A stretch of DNA of 64,000 nt from Bacteroidales bacterium (GTDB lineage Bacteria; Bacteroidota; Bacteroidia; Bacteroidales; UBA12077). The notes below the pieces were generated by a model that was not told where the DNA came from, searched no databases, and saw only the letters and a program-made list of their open reading frames with translations. Location of the stretch: NCBI GenBank assembly GCA_013138975.1, contig WTBR01000006.1:1-64000 (forward strand), in the 5' to 3' direction. Positions 17,796-27,522 of the stretch are shown one piece after another. Both the position numbers and the translations under genes were made by a program. Position 1 is the stretch's first letter; every line of letters starts with the position of its first letter.

Positions 17796-20700
17796 ATGAC
17801 AAAAAATGTAATTGATCCTTTTACACAGAGTCTGAGTGATCAAATCTATTGGGAGAAAGAACTTTTAAATGAAATAGAGACAATTGTTTGTAATTCTATA
17901 TTGTCTGAGTCATTAAGTCAAAACTATTCAAGGAAAAGTCTTGTAATTAACACAGAGCTAAGTTGTTTTCTAAATAGTATGTCCGGTGAAAATGAAATAG
18001 CGCTATTTACAATATTGCTGAGTGTTTTGGGTATTTTAAAAAATGGCAATAGCACCAAGGGGAAAGTTATTATATGGATACCAATAATGGGTAAAAGCAA
18101 AGCTGAAAGATACTTTACTGACACCTTGCCAATAATTGTTGAGTTGAATGAAGAGCATAGTTTTGTTCAAATACTTGAAGATGTTAAGAATAAAATAATA
18201 CAAGCAAACAAGTTTGCGGATTTTCATATTGACACGATAATTAATTCTAAAATTTTAGGAAAACTTAAAGGAAAACTTAATGTCATTACAATTGCAGCTT
18301 CATTTGATAGTTTGCATAACTATGAGTATATCAAAGAGAAAGGAGCTTCAATTCTTTATCGATTTGATATATCAAACAATAAAATAAATTTAAACATTGA
18401 ATTTTTAGAGTCTTACTACACAGAGAGAAAAATTGATACTCTTTTTGAGAAATACGTTCTATTGCTCAAACATTTAAAAAATAATCCTCATGTAAAACTA
18501 AAAGAAGTTGCTAAAGAAGTATTCCAAGATATTACCACCATAAAAAAACTAGAAAACTCAAGAAATACATTGCCAGAGATATATGGGAATAGAAAACTAT
18601 TAAAAGGAGGTTTGCAGCTTAAAAGAATCAATGGTTATTTCTTTGATAAGAAAGAAGTTGAGGAAATAGTGGGGAGTTATCCTCGAGTAAAAGAGGTTTT
18701 CGTTACAATTAAAAAAAATGACAATATAGATCAGTTAATAGCTTATTATACTTCAAATGGAACTATTTCTTCTTATGATCTTGAATTGCATATTTCAGAT
18801 AAACTATGCAAAGAAATAACTCCTGCATATTTTATTGATGTTAATAACAAGTCTGATATTGTTGGAGAGATTCCGTTGTTGAACTTGCCATTGGATTATG
18901 CACGTCCGGCAATACAGAGCGACCTGGGAGCTACGGTGAGTTTTACTTTGAGTGAGGATGAAACAGCTAATGTCAGATTATTGGCAAAAGATAATGATCT
19001 GACACTTTATATGTCAGTTTTATCTGTTTTTACCATACTTCTTTCAAAATTAAGCGGACAGGAGGATATAGTCGTTGGCACACCACTAGCAGGGCGTAAT
19101 CATTCAGATTTAAAATACATAATGGAGGTGTTTGTAAATACTCTGGCCATAAAAAATAAAATAAAAGCAGAGTCGAGTATAAAAGCATATCTGGAGCAAT
19201 TAAGATTAACAACATTAAGAACTTATGAGAATCAAGAGTGTCAGTTTGAAGATTTGGAAGATAAGGTGTTTGTTCCGATTGATATAAGTCATAATTATAT
19301 GTTCAACGTTATGTTTAATATGTTTAATCAGACAGAATACTCAGGTGATTTATCGAATTTTGATAACTCAAATTATAAACATATAGTAGGAAAATCCAAG
19401 TTTGATTTGACCTTGACCGCTGTAGATTATGGTGAGCAGTTGATGTTAAGTTTTGAGTATTGTACAAAACTATTCAGAGCAGAGACTATTGAGAGATATA
19501 TTGGGTATTTCAAAAAGACAGTAAATCAAATTACATCTAAATTAGATTGCAAAATCTCAGAGATAGATATTCTAAGTATTAAGGAGAGGCAGCAGTTGCT
19601 TTATGAGTTTAACAATACAAAAGCAGATTATCCGAAGGATAAGACAATACATCAATTATTTAAGGAACAAGTTGAAAGGACACCAAATAACACAGCTCTG
19701 AAATATAAGGATAAGATATTGACATATAGGGAACTGGATTTAAGGTCGAATCAATTGGCACATTATTTAGTAAGAAATGGAATATTAAATGGATGTTTTG
19801 TAGGAGTGATGATGGATCGCTCCATAGAGATGATAATAGGTGTATTTGGAATATTAAAAGCTGGATGTGCTTATGTTCCATTGGATATGTTAATACCTCA
19901 AAAGAGATTGGAAATGATATTATCTGATCTAAAGATAAAATGTTTGTTAACCCAAAAAAGTAAATTACATCAGCTCTTTAAAATTGAAAGGAATATTCAT
20001 CAATTAATGAATGTTTTACTTTTTGATGTACATAAAGAAGTACCGTTAGAGTTTTCTTACAGAGAGGAATTAAAGGATTCGCAAGGTTATATCTCAAAAA
20101 AATCAATGAACAGGTTCAATATTGAAGGCTTCTATAGCATGGATAATAATGAACCGGAAATTGAATTAAAAACAAATGCATCTTCAGAAGATATTGCCTA
20201 TGTTATTTATACTTCAGGTTCAACAGGTGTACCAAAAGGAGTCTATGTAAAACATCAGCCCGTTATTAATGTTATTGAATGGGTGAATAAAACATTTGAA
20301 ATAACAAAAAATGATAGATTGTTATTTGTCACATCTTTATGTTTTGATTTATCTGTATATGATATATTTGGTATATTGTCTTCTGGAGCATCATTAAGTA
20401 TTATCTCTCAGCAAGATTTACAAAGACCTACAAGAATAATAAATAATATTTATAAAGAAGGTATAAGCTTTTGGGATTCAGCACCTGCTTTTATGCAGCA
20501 GTTAGTACCATTTCTTGGACAACAACTAAATAATAAAATTAACTCATTTCGATTGGCTTTTTTTAGTGGAGATTATACACCTTTGGAATTACCGAATATA
20601 TTAAAGAATGTTTTTAGTAAAATAAAAATTATTAGTTTAGGTGGTGCTACAGAAGCCACAATATGGTCAAATTATTATCCGATTAGTGAAATTAATCCTG

Positions 20701-22415
20701 AATGGAATAGTATTCCGTATGGGAAACCTATTCAAAACTCGAAATATTACATATTAAATGGTAATATGCAACCATGCCCAATTGGGAATTGTGGTGAGCT
20801 ATATATTGGAGGGGAATGTCTTGCAAGTGGATATATAAATGATGAAGAATTAACCAAAAGTAAGTTCATATTAAATCCGTTTGTTACAAATGAATTAATA
20901 TATAAGACAGGAGATTTAGCTCGCTGGTTATCCGATGGAAACATCGAGTTTTTAGGAAGAATAGATCACCAGGTTAAGATTCGAGGGTTTAGGATAGAAT
21001 TAGGAGAGATAGAGAGTGTATTACAAAAACATAATCAAATAAAAGATAGTGTAGTAATAGACATAGAAGAAAGTGGAGATAAATACCTGTGTGCTTACCT
21101 TGTTATAGATAATGAGTTCGATCAGGAAAAAATACGTACTTATTTATCGACAAGCCTACCGGATTATATGATACCGTCATATTTTGTGGAGTTGGATAAA
21201 CTTCCTTTAACGAGTAATGGTAAAGTAAATCGTAAAGTGTTACCATCTCCCGAAGTAAAAGTAGGAAAAGATTATGTAGCACCTTCGAATGAGGTAGAAG
21301 AAAAACTTGTAGAAATTTGGTCAGAGGTATTAAAAATAGCAAAGGAAGAGATAAGTGTTACGGCAAACTTTTTTGCCTTAGGAGGGCATTCTTTAAATGC
21401 GACATTATGCATAAATAAAATAAAAACGAATTTAAATATAAGTGTTCCTTTAATTGAGATTTTTAAAGAATCTTCTATTAGCCAATTGGCTAATGTTATA
21501 GATATAAATAAATCAAAGATTATTTCTGATGATGATAACTTAATATTGTTAAAACAAGGCGAAAAAAATGGAGGGAATATATTTTTAATTCATACTGGTA
21601 CTGGAAATGTAGATGGGTATATTGAGTTTTGTAATCAAGCTAATGATAATTTTAGTTATTGGGGGATAAGTGTGGGTGAGTTTAAAAAAAATGAACCGCA
21701 AGATATTACTGTAGAAAAGTTGGCGGAAAAATATATAAGATGCATTAAAAAAGTTCAGCCATATAATGGTTATATTATTGTTGGAAGGTGTTATGGAGGA
21801 ACAATTGCTCTTGAAATGGTTAGGCAAATGGAACAAAAAAATGAAAGAATTATATTTTTAGGAATAATACATGCAACACCTCCAATAAAAAATTTAAAAA
21901 TTAAAATGGACAAATTTACAGTAGAAGGGGAGTTGAACTGGATAAGCAATTATTTGAATAAGGAGGTAGTCTCAAAATTTAAATCTAAAGGAGATATTAA
22001 AATATTGTGGAATGAAATTACTAAGTATTTGAATGATACTGAAAATGCAAGAGAAATTTTAAGAGGTTTACTTACCAGTGGCGGAGAATTTAATTATAGT
22101 AGTGAAATGTTAGAAGATGTTTCTCTTCAAGAGTTAATTAAATATTTAAATTTCACAAGAAGTATTAGGGTAGCTCGTTATAACTACGTTCCAATAAATA
22201 AGATTAATACACAGATACATTATTTTGTTCCCAGCATTAGGATAACAAATGATTTTAATTTTTTTAGTGAATTTTCTATGTTGGATATGAAAATTAGGGA
22301 AATAGAAGGAGACAGCTCTTCAATATTTAAACAGCCCAATGTCAATTTTTTATTTAAACAATTTAAAGAAAGCCTGAATGAAGTTAATAAAGAAGTATTA
22401 TCTGAAAGTGAATAA
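17796..22415 (+). CDS. terminal NRPS, chimeric: C-lobe / A-stub / C-lobe / A(Cys-like) / T / altered TE
   Basis: This 1539-residue protein begins mid-domain. Residues 1-250 resemble only the C-terminal lobe of a condensation domain. Residues about 265-350 resemble an A-domain C-terminal subdomain (LKRINGYFFDKKEVE, then PAYFID). At about 355 the sequence jumps to a normal second C-terminal lobe (LNLPLDYARPA). No HHxxxDG occurs anywhere, so neither lobe should catalyse condensation. The A domain (about 605-1150) has YTSGSTGVPKG near 809 and a code reading about D-L-Y-D-F-S-L-I-W-K, close to known cysteine codes. The carrier has LGGHS at about 1194. The thioesterase fold (about 1245-1539) has GRCYG with Cys1332 where Ser is expected, His1359 at the usual Asp position, and GDSSSIF with Ser1507 where the catalytic His belongs. 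Domain families are certain; whether it works is doubtful. Confidence 0.93.
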   Translation: MTKNVIDPFTQSLSDQIYWEKELLNEIETIVCNSILSESLSQNYSRKSLVINTELSCFLNSMSGENEIALFTILLSVLGILKNGNSTKGKVIIWIPIMGKSKAERYFTDTLPIIVELNEEHSFVQILEDVKNKIIQANKFADFHIDTIINSKILGKLKGKLNVITIAASFDSLHNYEYIKEKGASILYRFDISNNKINLNIEFLESYYTERKIDTLFEKYVLLLKHLKNNPHVKLKEVAKEVFQDITTIKKLENSRNTLPEIYGNRKLLKGGLQLKRINGYFFDKKEVEEIVGSYPRVKEVFVTIKKNDNIDQLIAYYTSNGTISSYDLELHISDKLCKEITPAYFIDVNNKSDIVGEIPLLNLPLDYARPAIQSDLGATVSFTLSEDETANVRLLAKDNDLTLYMSVLSVFTILLSKLSGQEDIVVGTPLAGRNHSDLKYIMEVFVNTLAIKNKIKAESSIKAYLEQLRLTTLRTYENQECQFEDLEDKVFVPIDISHNYMFNVMFNMFNQTEYSGDLSNFDNSNYKHIVGKSKFDLTLTAVDYGEQLMLSFEYCTKLFRAETIERYIGYFKKTVNQITSKLDCKISEIDILSIKERQQLLYEFNNTKADYPKDKTIHQLFKEQVERTPNNTALKYKDKILTYRELDLRSNQLAHYLVRNGILNGCFVGVMMDRSIEMIIGVFGILKAGCAYVPLDMLIPQKRLEMILSDLKIKCLLTQKSKLHQLFKIERNIHQLMNVLLFDVHKEVPLEFSYREELKDSQGYISKKSMNRFNIEGFYSMDNNEPEIELKTNASSEDIAYVIYTSGSTGVPKGVYVKHQPVINVIEWVNKTFEITKNDRLLFVTSLCFDLSVYDIFGILSSGASLSIISQQDLQRPTRIINNIYKEGISFWDSAPAFMQQLVPFLGQQLNNKINSFRLAFFSGDYTPLELPNILKNVFSKIKIISLGGATEATIWSNYYPISEINPEWNSIPYGKPIQNSKYYILNGNMQPCPIGNCGELYIGGECLASGYINDEELTKSKFILNPFVTNELIYKTGDLARWLSDGNIEFLGRIDHQVKIRGFRIELGEIESVLQKHNQIKDSVVIDIEESGDKYLCAYLVIDNEFDQEKIRTYLSTSLPDYMIPSYFVELDKLPLTSNGKVNRKVLPSPEVKVGKDYVAPSNEVEEKLVEIWSEVLKIAKEEISVTANFFALGGHSLNATLCINKIKTNLNISVPLIEIFKESSISQLANVIDINKSKIISDDDNLILLKQGEKNGGNIFLIHTGTGNVDGYIEFCNQANDNFSYWGISVGEFKKNEPQDITVEKLAEKYIRCIKKVQPYNGYIIVGRCYGGTIALEMVRQMEQKNERIIFLGIIHATPPIKNLKIKMDKFTVEGELNWISNYLNKEVVSKFKSKGDIKILWNEITKYLNDTENAREILRGLLTSGGEFNYSSEMLEDVSLQELIKYLNFTRSIRVARYNYVPINKINTQIHYFVPSIRITNDFNFFSEFSMLDMKIREIEGDSSSIFKQPNVNFLFKQFKESLNEVNKEVLSESE

Positions 22416-22533
22416 ATTCTATGAGTTTATCATAAGAAATAAGCAACTATCAGAATAAAATCATTAATCGGCAGAAAATACGAAATTATGAAAATAAAAA
22501 AATATTGATATAGGTTCTTAATAATATTTGCTA

Positions 22534-23421
22534 TTACCTACCTAATCTGATTTTCAAACAATAATTTTCTTTTATTTCAAAAGAACCTTCCCAATTTACA
22601 GCTCCCTTTCCACGAGCAAGATAAGGATATACTCCAGGTTTCATTATTCTACATATCATTCCGTTACCAAAACAATCAGGTTCTGAATTAAAACGTATCG
22701 AGAGCCTTTCCATTCTTTTACTATCAACATCTAATAAAATATCTCTATAATTTTTCATGTCAGACCAAAAACAAACATAACCTGGTTTTAAAGGCTCTGG
22801 AACTATTCTTGATTCCTCAATATCATATAAGAAATATATTTCAACAATATTAAGCTGTTCTCCATTAAAGTTTTTTAAAGTAACAACATTCTTTGCATTC
22901 TTTATCTCTCCCGTAGACAAGAAGTTAATAGGAATATAATTATCAATTACTAAACGAGTAATTCTGTTGTCTTTTATTAAGACTTTAACATCCTTGCAAA
23001 AATTCATATTATCTGAAGCTATAGCACTATGCCAACCGTCAATTATTTTTTCAGGGTAACTTTCGTAATTAGAAAATTGAGTCTTTATAATATTCAGTTT
23101 AGCTAAAGATTGTTGTCTTGCTTGAGCCAATCTCTGTTGTTCTCTTTTATTGTTTAAATTACCCCAAAGTATATTGCTAAATTCAAATACTGCATAATCA
23201 AATGATGAGCCCCAGAAAAAAGCTTTCTCCACATAACTGTCAGAATTATCTTGTCCCTCTACAATATATGGAACAAGAATATACTTAATATCTCTATCTC
23301 TTTGAGCCAATAAAGTCAAATTCATTAAAAGAATAACACTTAGAATACAGAGTTTAGCACAGAATCCAGAAATTGTAAATGAGTTTGTTTTAAAGTTGCT
23401 TAAGAGTTTCATTTTCTTCAA
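22534..23421 (-). CDS. exported protein of unknown function
   Basis: I do not recognise the family of this 295-residue protein. The N-terminus has a basic stretch followed by a hydrophobic segment at about residues 22-38 ending LLAQ, consistent with a signal peptide. A Q/R-rich helical stretch (about 92-110) follows, then a mixed alpha/beta region with scattered Cys (CKDV, YVCF, DCFGNGMIC) and many aromatic residues. It converges on the NRPS gene and stands alone, with about 300 bp to the next gene on its strand. A second in-frame Met at residue 4 is an alternative start. Nothing links it to the NRPS cluster. Confidence 0.7.
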   Translation of the reverse strand: MKKMKLLSNFKTNSFTISGFCAKLCILSVILLMNLTLLAQRDRDIKYILVPYIVEGQDNSDSYVEKAFFWGSSFDYAVFEFSNILWGNLNNKREQQRLAQARQQSLAKLNIIKTQFSNYESYPEKIIDGWHSAIASDNMNFCKDVKVLIKDNRITRLVIDNYIPINFLSTGEIKNAKNVVTLKNFNGEQLNIVEIYFLYDIEESRIVPEPLKPGYVCFWSDMKNYRDILLDVDSKRMERLSIRFNSEPDCFGNGMICRIMKPGVYPYLARGKGAVNWEGSFEIKENYCLKIRLGR

Positions 23422-23647
23422 TTTATTGGGTTAATATAATAGTAGTTTTCGCAAATTTGTTTACTGCTAACACTAATAGAAAGAATACTTTAATTTTCAT
23501 AATTAAAAAGTTTTAGATGTAGTTATCAAATTATGGAAATGAAATAAGATTTCAAAATTTGTTGGTTTTTATTAGCTTAAATCCGCATAGCGTGCCACAG
23601 ATTTATTAATATATTACCTAACCCTGACACGGTTAATTACTTAATGT

Positions 23648-23686
23648 AAAAAAAAGCATTAAAGTATTTAAACCTTAATGCTTTCT
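23648..23686 (-). terminator. terminator of the acyl-CoA oxidation operon
   Basis: AAAGCATTAA pairs with TTAATGCTTT (10 bp). On the minus strand the stem is followed by an eight-base T run. It lies about 40 bp after the acyl-CoA dehydrogenase stop, the last gene of the minus-strand operon. It occupies most of what is of interest in the gene-free interval 23422-23723. Confidence 0.75.
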
Positions 23687-23723
23687 AATATATTTAGAAT
23701 TTTAATCTTTAGTTAATCTTTAG

Positions 23724-24866
23724 TTAATCTTTTGAAATTGCCCTCGAAATAATTACTTTCTGTATTTCTGAAGTTCCCTCGTAAATTTGGGTAAGCTTAG
23801 CCTCACGCATTAATCTTTCCACATGATACTCTTTTACATAACCATTTCCACCAAATATCTGAACAGCTTCTGTGGTTACTTTCATTGCAACATCTGTAGC
23901 ATAAAGCTTAGCCATTGCACTTATAGTACCATAAGGTTCATTATTATCTTTTAACCAAGCAGCTTTGTGAACAAGTAAACGAGCAGTTTCAATGCCAGTT
24001 GCCATATCGGCTAATTTAAATGCTATTGCTTGATGATTAATAATTTCCTTACCAAAAGTTTTTCTTTCTTTTGAATATTTTAGAGCTAAATCGTAAGCGC
24101 CACATGCTATTCCTAATGCTTGAGCAGCAATTCCAATTCTACCACCTTCAAGTAATTTCATGGCAAATTTAAAGCCAAATCCATCGTCACCAATTCTATT
24201 TTCTTTGGGAACTTTAACATCGTTAAACATTACCGAATGAGTATCGGAACTACGCATTCCCATTTTATCTTCGTGTGGTCCCAGTGTTATTCCTTCAGAT
24301 TTAGGATCAACAATAAAAGCATTTATTCCTTTGTGGCCTAAATCAGGATAAGTTTGTGCAATTACCAAATAAACTCCTGCTGAATTAGCACTTGTAATCC
24401 AGTTTTTTACACCATTTAAAACATAGTGATCATCCTTTAATAGGGCAGTTGTTTTCTGAAAAGATGCATCAGATCCCGCTTCCGGTTCACTTAAAAGAAA
24501 TGCTCCAATTGTTTCTCCACTTGCAAGTTGTGGTAAGTATTTCTTTTTTTGATCATCAGAAGCATATTTATCAATTCCGTAACATGCTAAAGAGTTATGT
24601 ACAGCCATTATTACTGCCACAGATGAATCTATTTTTGAGATTTCTTCTAAAGCCATTACATAGGAAATGTTATCCATTCCAACTCCATCATATTCCATTG
24701 GAATTAGCATGCCAAGAAATCCAAGATCAGCAATATTTTTAATATGTTTTGTTGGATAAATTGCTTTATTATCACGTTCAAGAACATCTTGTATAAGCTC
24801 TCGCTGTGCATAATCGCGAGCAGCTTTTTGTACCATAAGCTGCTCTTCGGTATAAGTAAAATCCAT
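23724..24866 (-). CDS. acyl-CoA dehydrogenase (butyryl-CoA dehydrogenase type)
   Basis: At 380 residues it has the standard length of the short-chain acyl-CoA dehydrogenase family. It opens DFTYTEEQLMVQKAARDYA. The FAD/substrate motif is LLSEPEAGSDAS (about 122-133) and the C-terminal signature includes GGNGYVKEYHVERLMREAK. The catalytic Glu is in YEGTSEIQ, the usual position for short-chain enzymes. It should interconvert butyryl-CoA-type esters and crotonyl-CoA with FAD, passing electrons to an electron-transfer flavoprotein not seen here. It is last in a four-gene operon, 32 bp after the thiolase. Chain length is inferred. Confidence 0.93.
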   Translation of the reverse strand: MDFTYTEEQLMVQKAARDYAQRELIQDVLERDNKAIYPTKHIKNIADLGFLGMLIPMEYDGVGMDNISYVMALEEISKIDSSVAVIMAVHNSLACYGIDKYASDDQKKKYLPQLASGETIGAFLLSEPEAGSDASFQKTTALLKDDHYVLNGVKNWITSANSAGVYLVIAQTYPDLGHKGINAFIVDPKSEGITLGPHEDKMGMRSSDTHSVMFNDVKVPKENRIGDDGFGFKFAMKLLEGGRIGIAAQALGIACGAYDLALKYSKERKTFGKEIINHQAIAFKLADMATGIETARLLVHKAAWLKDNNEPYGTISAMAKLYATDVAMKVTTEAVQIFGGNGYVKEYHVERLMREAKLTQIYEGTSEIQKVIISRAISKD

Positions 24867-24898
24867 TATTGTAGTTTGCGTTTGTAAGGTTTATAGTT

Positions 24899-26134
24899 TT
24901 AACTTGTTTTTTTGTAAACAATGGCAACAATAGTTTTATCATCTCCTCCCATATTTACCGTCATTCCATAAGGACGATCAGAAGGAATCTCAATCTGAGC
25001 TTTTCCTGCAATACCAGTTAATTGTTCCCAAATTGTTACTGCTTGATGAACTCCGGTTGCACCCGTTGGATGACCCCAACCAATTAAACCACCTGTAGTA
25101 TTCATTGGAATTTTACCAGTTCTAGCTGTATTGCCATTAGCAACATAATCAGCTCCTTCGCCATGTTTTGCAAGTCCCAATGCTTCAACCATTAACACTC
25201 CTGCAATTGTAAAACAATCATGTACTTCAATCGTAGCAAGATCATTTATTGTTATGCCTGCATTACTTAAAGCTTCTTTTGCAGCTTCTTTTACTGTATC
25301 AAGAACTGTTAAATCTTTAGGTTGTTCGGTTATGTTATTTACCTTTAATGAAAAACCGATAACTTCAACAGCTTCAGATATTGGCACACCTGTTTTCGCC
25401 AGACCTTCTTCAGACATAATTGCAATGGCAGAAGCTCCATCAGATACTTTTGAACAATCAAATACATTTAAATGATCAGTAAATGATTTTGGTGATGGTT
25501 CTGTTAAACCAAGAGCTATAAGATCCGAAGTTTTATTTGTATGCTCTTGTGCAGTCTCACATAATCTTGCATTTTCTATTGCATTCTTAAACCAAGTAGC
25601 TAAACCTTTTCTTGCTTTTTCTCTTCCGAATTTTTCGTAATATGCACCAGCACGATTACTAAACTGACCAGGGAAGAAATAGGCATGCCCATCTTTTCTT
25701 TCATTATACCATCCTGCACCGGCAAGAATATCAGCTCCATAAATAGCTTTTACAGAATTTTGAACTTCAACACCCATACTTAAAACAACATCGGCAGAAT
25801 CAGATAATACTGATTTTATTCCTGTAATTAGGGATAATCCTCCTGATCCACAAGCACCTTCTACTCTAAGTGAAGGTTTATACTTTAAGCCTTCATCAAT
25901 AATAGGAAGAAATGCACCAAGGTGAGCTTGCTTTACAAAGCGACTTGCCATGAAGTTTCCTATTACTCCTTCATCAACATTCTTAGCACCATTAATCATT
26001 TTTAATGTGCCTTGTCCTGCTTCTTTAATATAATGTTCAATTCCCGGTCTTGGCTTTTTAGGATGGAATTCTTTTCTTCCTGTTCCTAATGATACAGTAT
26101 TGTATCCAGCAGCCATATATATTTTCTTTCTCAT
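24899..26134 (-). CDS. SCP2-type thiolase / acetyl-CoA acyltransferase
   Basis: This is a 411-residue thiolase-fold enzyme. The nucleophile is the Cys of EGACGSGG (near 95). VHDCFT and GGLIGWGHPTGATG supply the active-site His residues of the SCP2-like branch. The C-terminal end reads NMGGDDKT, without the CGGGG cysteine of classical biosynthetic and degradative thiolases; that is normal for the SCP2 branch. It should cleave or form 3-ketoacyl-CoA. The operon context, with hydratase and dehydrogenase just upstream, suits the last step of beta-oxidation or the first step of butyrate-type synthesis. Direction and chain length cannot be told from sequence. Confidence 0.88.
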   Translation of the reverse strand: MRKKIYMAAGYNTVSLGTGRKEFHPKKPRPGIEHYIKEAGQGTLKMINGAKNVDEGVIGNFMASRFVKQAHLGAFLPIIDEGLKYKPSLRVEGACGSGGLSLITGIKSVLSDSADVVLSMGVEVQNSVKAIYGADILAGAGWYNERKDGHAYFFPGQFSNRAGAYYEKFGREKARKGLATWFKNAIENARLCETAQEHTNKTSDLIALGLTEPSPKSFTDHLNVFDCSKVSDGASAIAIMSEEGLAKTGVPISEAVEVIGFSLKVNNITEQPKDLTVLDTVKEAAKEALSNAGITINDLATIEVHDCFTIAGVLMVEALGLAKHGEGADYVANGNTARTGKIPMNTTGGLIGWGHPTGATGVHQAVTIWEQLTGIAGKAQIEIPSDRPYGMTVNMGGDDKTIVAIVYKKTS

Positions 26135-26160
26135 AGTAGTAATTTTTAATTTTGTGACGA

Positions 26161-27498
26161 TTAGTTGAAATAATTATTAATAGGACCATAAGCATGGAAA
26201 AATCCCATTAGCATTACTGTATTTACATGGTCTTCTTTTTCCGTTACTCCATCAGTAACTAATTTTAAACCAATGTTTTTAGAGTTGATCACATAATCTT
26301 TAGTAAGCTGAGAACCTAAAGTATCCATGGCTTTTAGTTCGTTAAAATAATCGCTTAATATTTGATCTTTACCTTTATTTCCAACAACCGCTTTCCATGG
26401 TTTGTGCAGAGAAGGTAATGCTCCAAGCATATTATCAACTTTTTCTTTAAAATCAGCAATTTTTACATAGTCCTTTTTATTAGGATCATAAACTGCTGTA
26501 GGTTGTCCCTTTTCATAAAATAATATACCAGCTTTTTGCGATCCATCAGAATTTTGTCCACCTTTAACATCCTGTGAATTTAGTTGGTCAATAAGATCAC
26601 TATGTAAACTGTCCTCGTTTAATCTTGGTCTCATTACAATCATTATCTTCTGGCAAACATCCTGTCCCACATAATCCATCAATTGAAAGATTCCCATTGG
26701 ACGAATCATAAAGTCCTGGCTAATTCTATTTACAGCATAAAAAGCTTCTGCAAACGACATTTTATCAAATAAGCTTTCAGCTTGCTTAAGTCCAAAGAGT
26801 ATATCACGCATAAAATGACCATTACCAATAAATCCGGCTTTGTCGTTAGAAGGAACTAATGTCTTTCTTAATTTCTTAGCATATGCTTGTGCAAATTCAA
26901 TTAAATCTTTATTGGTTTTTTCCCAAGCAATAATTTCTACAAGTCTTTGTACTGCAGGTGGATTGTAAAAGTGGAATCCAAGGATTTTCCCATTTATGTT
27001 TGCTTTTGTATCTAGCTCATTAATTGGAACCGATGAAGTATTTGTAAAGAACCAAGGATCGTTATTATTGTTCTCAAGAATTTGAGTTATTAGTTTAACC
27101 TTAAGATCTGAATTTTCAATGATTGCTTCAAATATTAAACCTGAATTATAAGTAGATTCAATACTTGTGCTTGTATGTACAATTTTTAAAACATCATCAA
27201 TATACTGATCAATTATTTCTCCATTTTCGATTAAATCCTTGCGGTCTTTATAAACAGTCCTTAAAGCAACCATCTTTTTTTCTGCAATTTTTCGAACTTG
27301 AGCTTTTAAATATAAAAAGAGTCCGGATAAAGCAGCAGGCGAAACATCAATTGCATTTAATGCAAAAGTTTTTGACTGATTTTCTGGTTTTAATTGAAGG
27401 TCAGCCATTTCTATTGCTGTAAGTAATAAAATACCTGATCCCATTTTGCCGGCAGCACCAAGTACCGACACATTTTGTAGTTTGTCTTCGTAGTTCAT
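26161..27498 (-). CDS. 3-hydroxyacyl-CoA dehydrogenase
   Basis: This 445-residue NAD-dependent dehydrogenase is longer than the roughly 280-residue short form. The Rossmann motif GAAGKMGSG lies near residue 14. The family signature appears as GFHFYNPPAVQRLVEI, where the His of the catalytic His-Glu pair is expected, followed by DKAGFIGNGHFMRD. The C-terminal half carries two helical blocks (for example IRPMGIFQLMDYVGQDV) as in bacterial forms with a duplicated C-terminal domain. It lies 24 bp after the hydratase gene and 26 bp before the thiolase, clearly one operon. It should oxidise 3-hydroxyacyl-CoA to 3-ketoacyl-CoA or run in reverse. Confidence 0.9.
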   Translation of the reverse strand: MNYEDKLQNVSVLGAAGKMGSGILLLTAIEMADLQLKPENQSKTFALNAIDVSPAALSGLFLYLKAQVRKIAEKKMVALRTVYKDRKDLIENGEIIDQYIDDVLKIVHTSTSIESTYNSGLIFEAIIENSDLKVKLITQILENNNNDPWFFTNTSSVPINELDTKANINGKILGFHFYNPPAVQRLVEIIAWEKTNKDLIEFAQAYAKKLRKTLVPSNDKAGFIGNGHFMRDILFGLKQAESLFDKMSFAEAFYAVNRISQDFMIRPMGIFQLMDYVGQDVCQKIMIVMRPRLNEDSLHSDLIDQLNSQDVKGGQNSDGSQKAGILFYEKGQPTAVYDPNKKDYVKIADFKEKVDNMLGALPSLHKPWKAVVGNKGKDQILSDYFNELKAMDTLGSQLTKDYVINSKNIGLKLVTDGVTEKEDHVNTVMLMGFFHAYGPINNYFN

Positions 27499-27522
27499 AA
27501 AATATATTTAGTATTAAAATTA

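Noticed and set aside
17800..19600. Heterocyclization (Cy) domain feeding the Cys-like A domain
   Set aside because: No DxxxxD Cy motif was seen and the N-lobe is missing; the lobes resemble ordinary C domains.
21780..21800. Cys thioesterase as a working beta-lactone or thiolactone-forming enzyme
   Set aside because: The Asp and His positions of the triad are also substituted, so the ObiF comparison alone does not support activity.
24449..24742. 97-codon plus-strand ORF within the acyl-CoA dehydrogenase gene
   Set aside because: Shadow of a well-conserved enzyme gene on the opposite strand.
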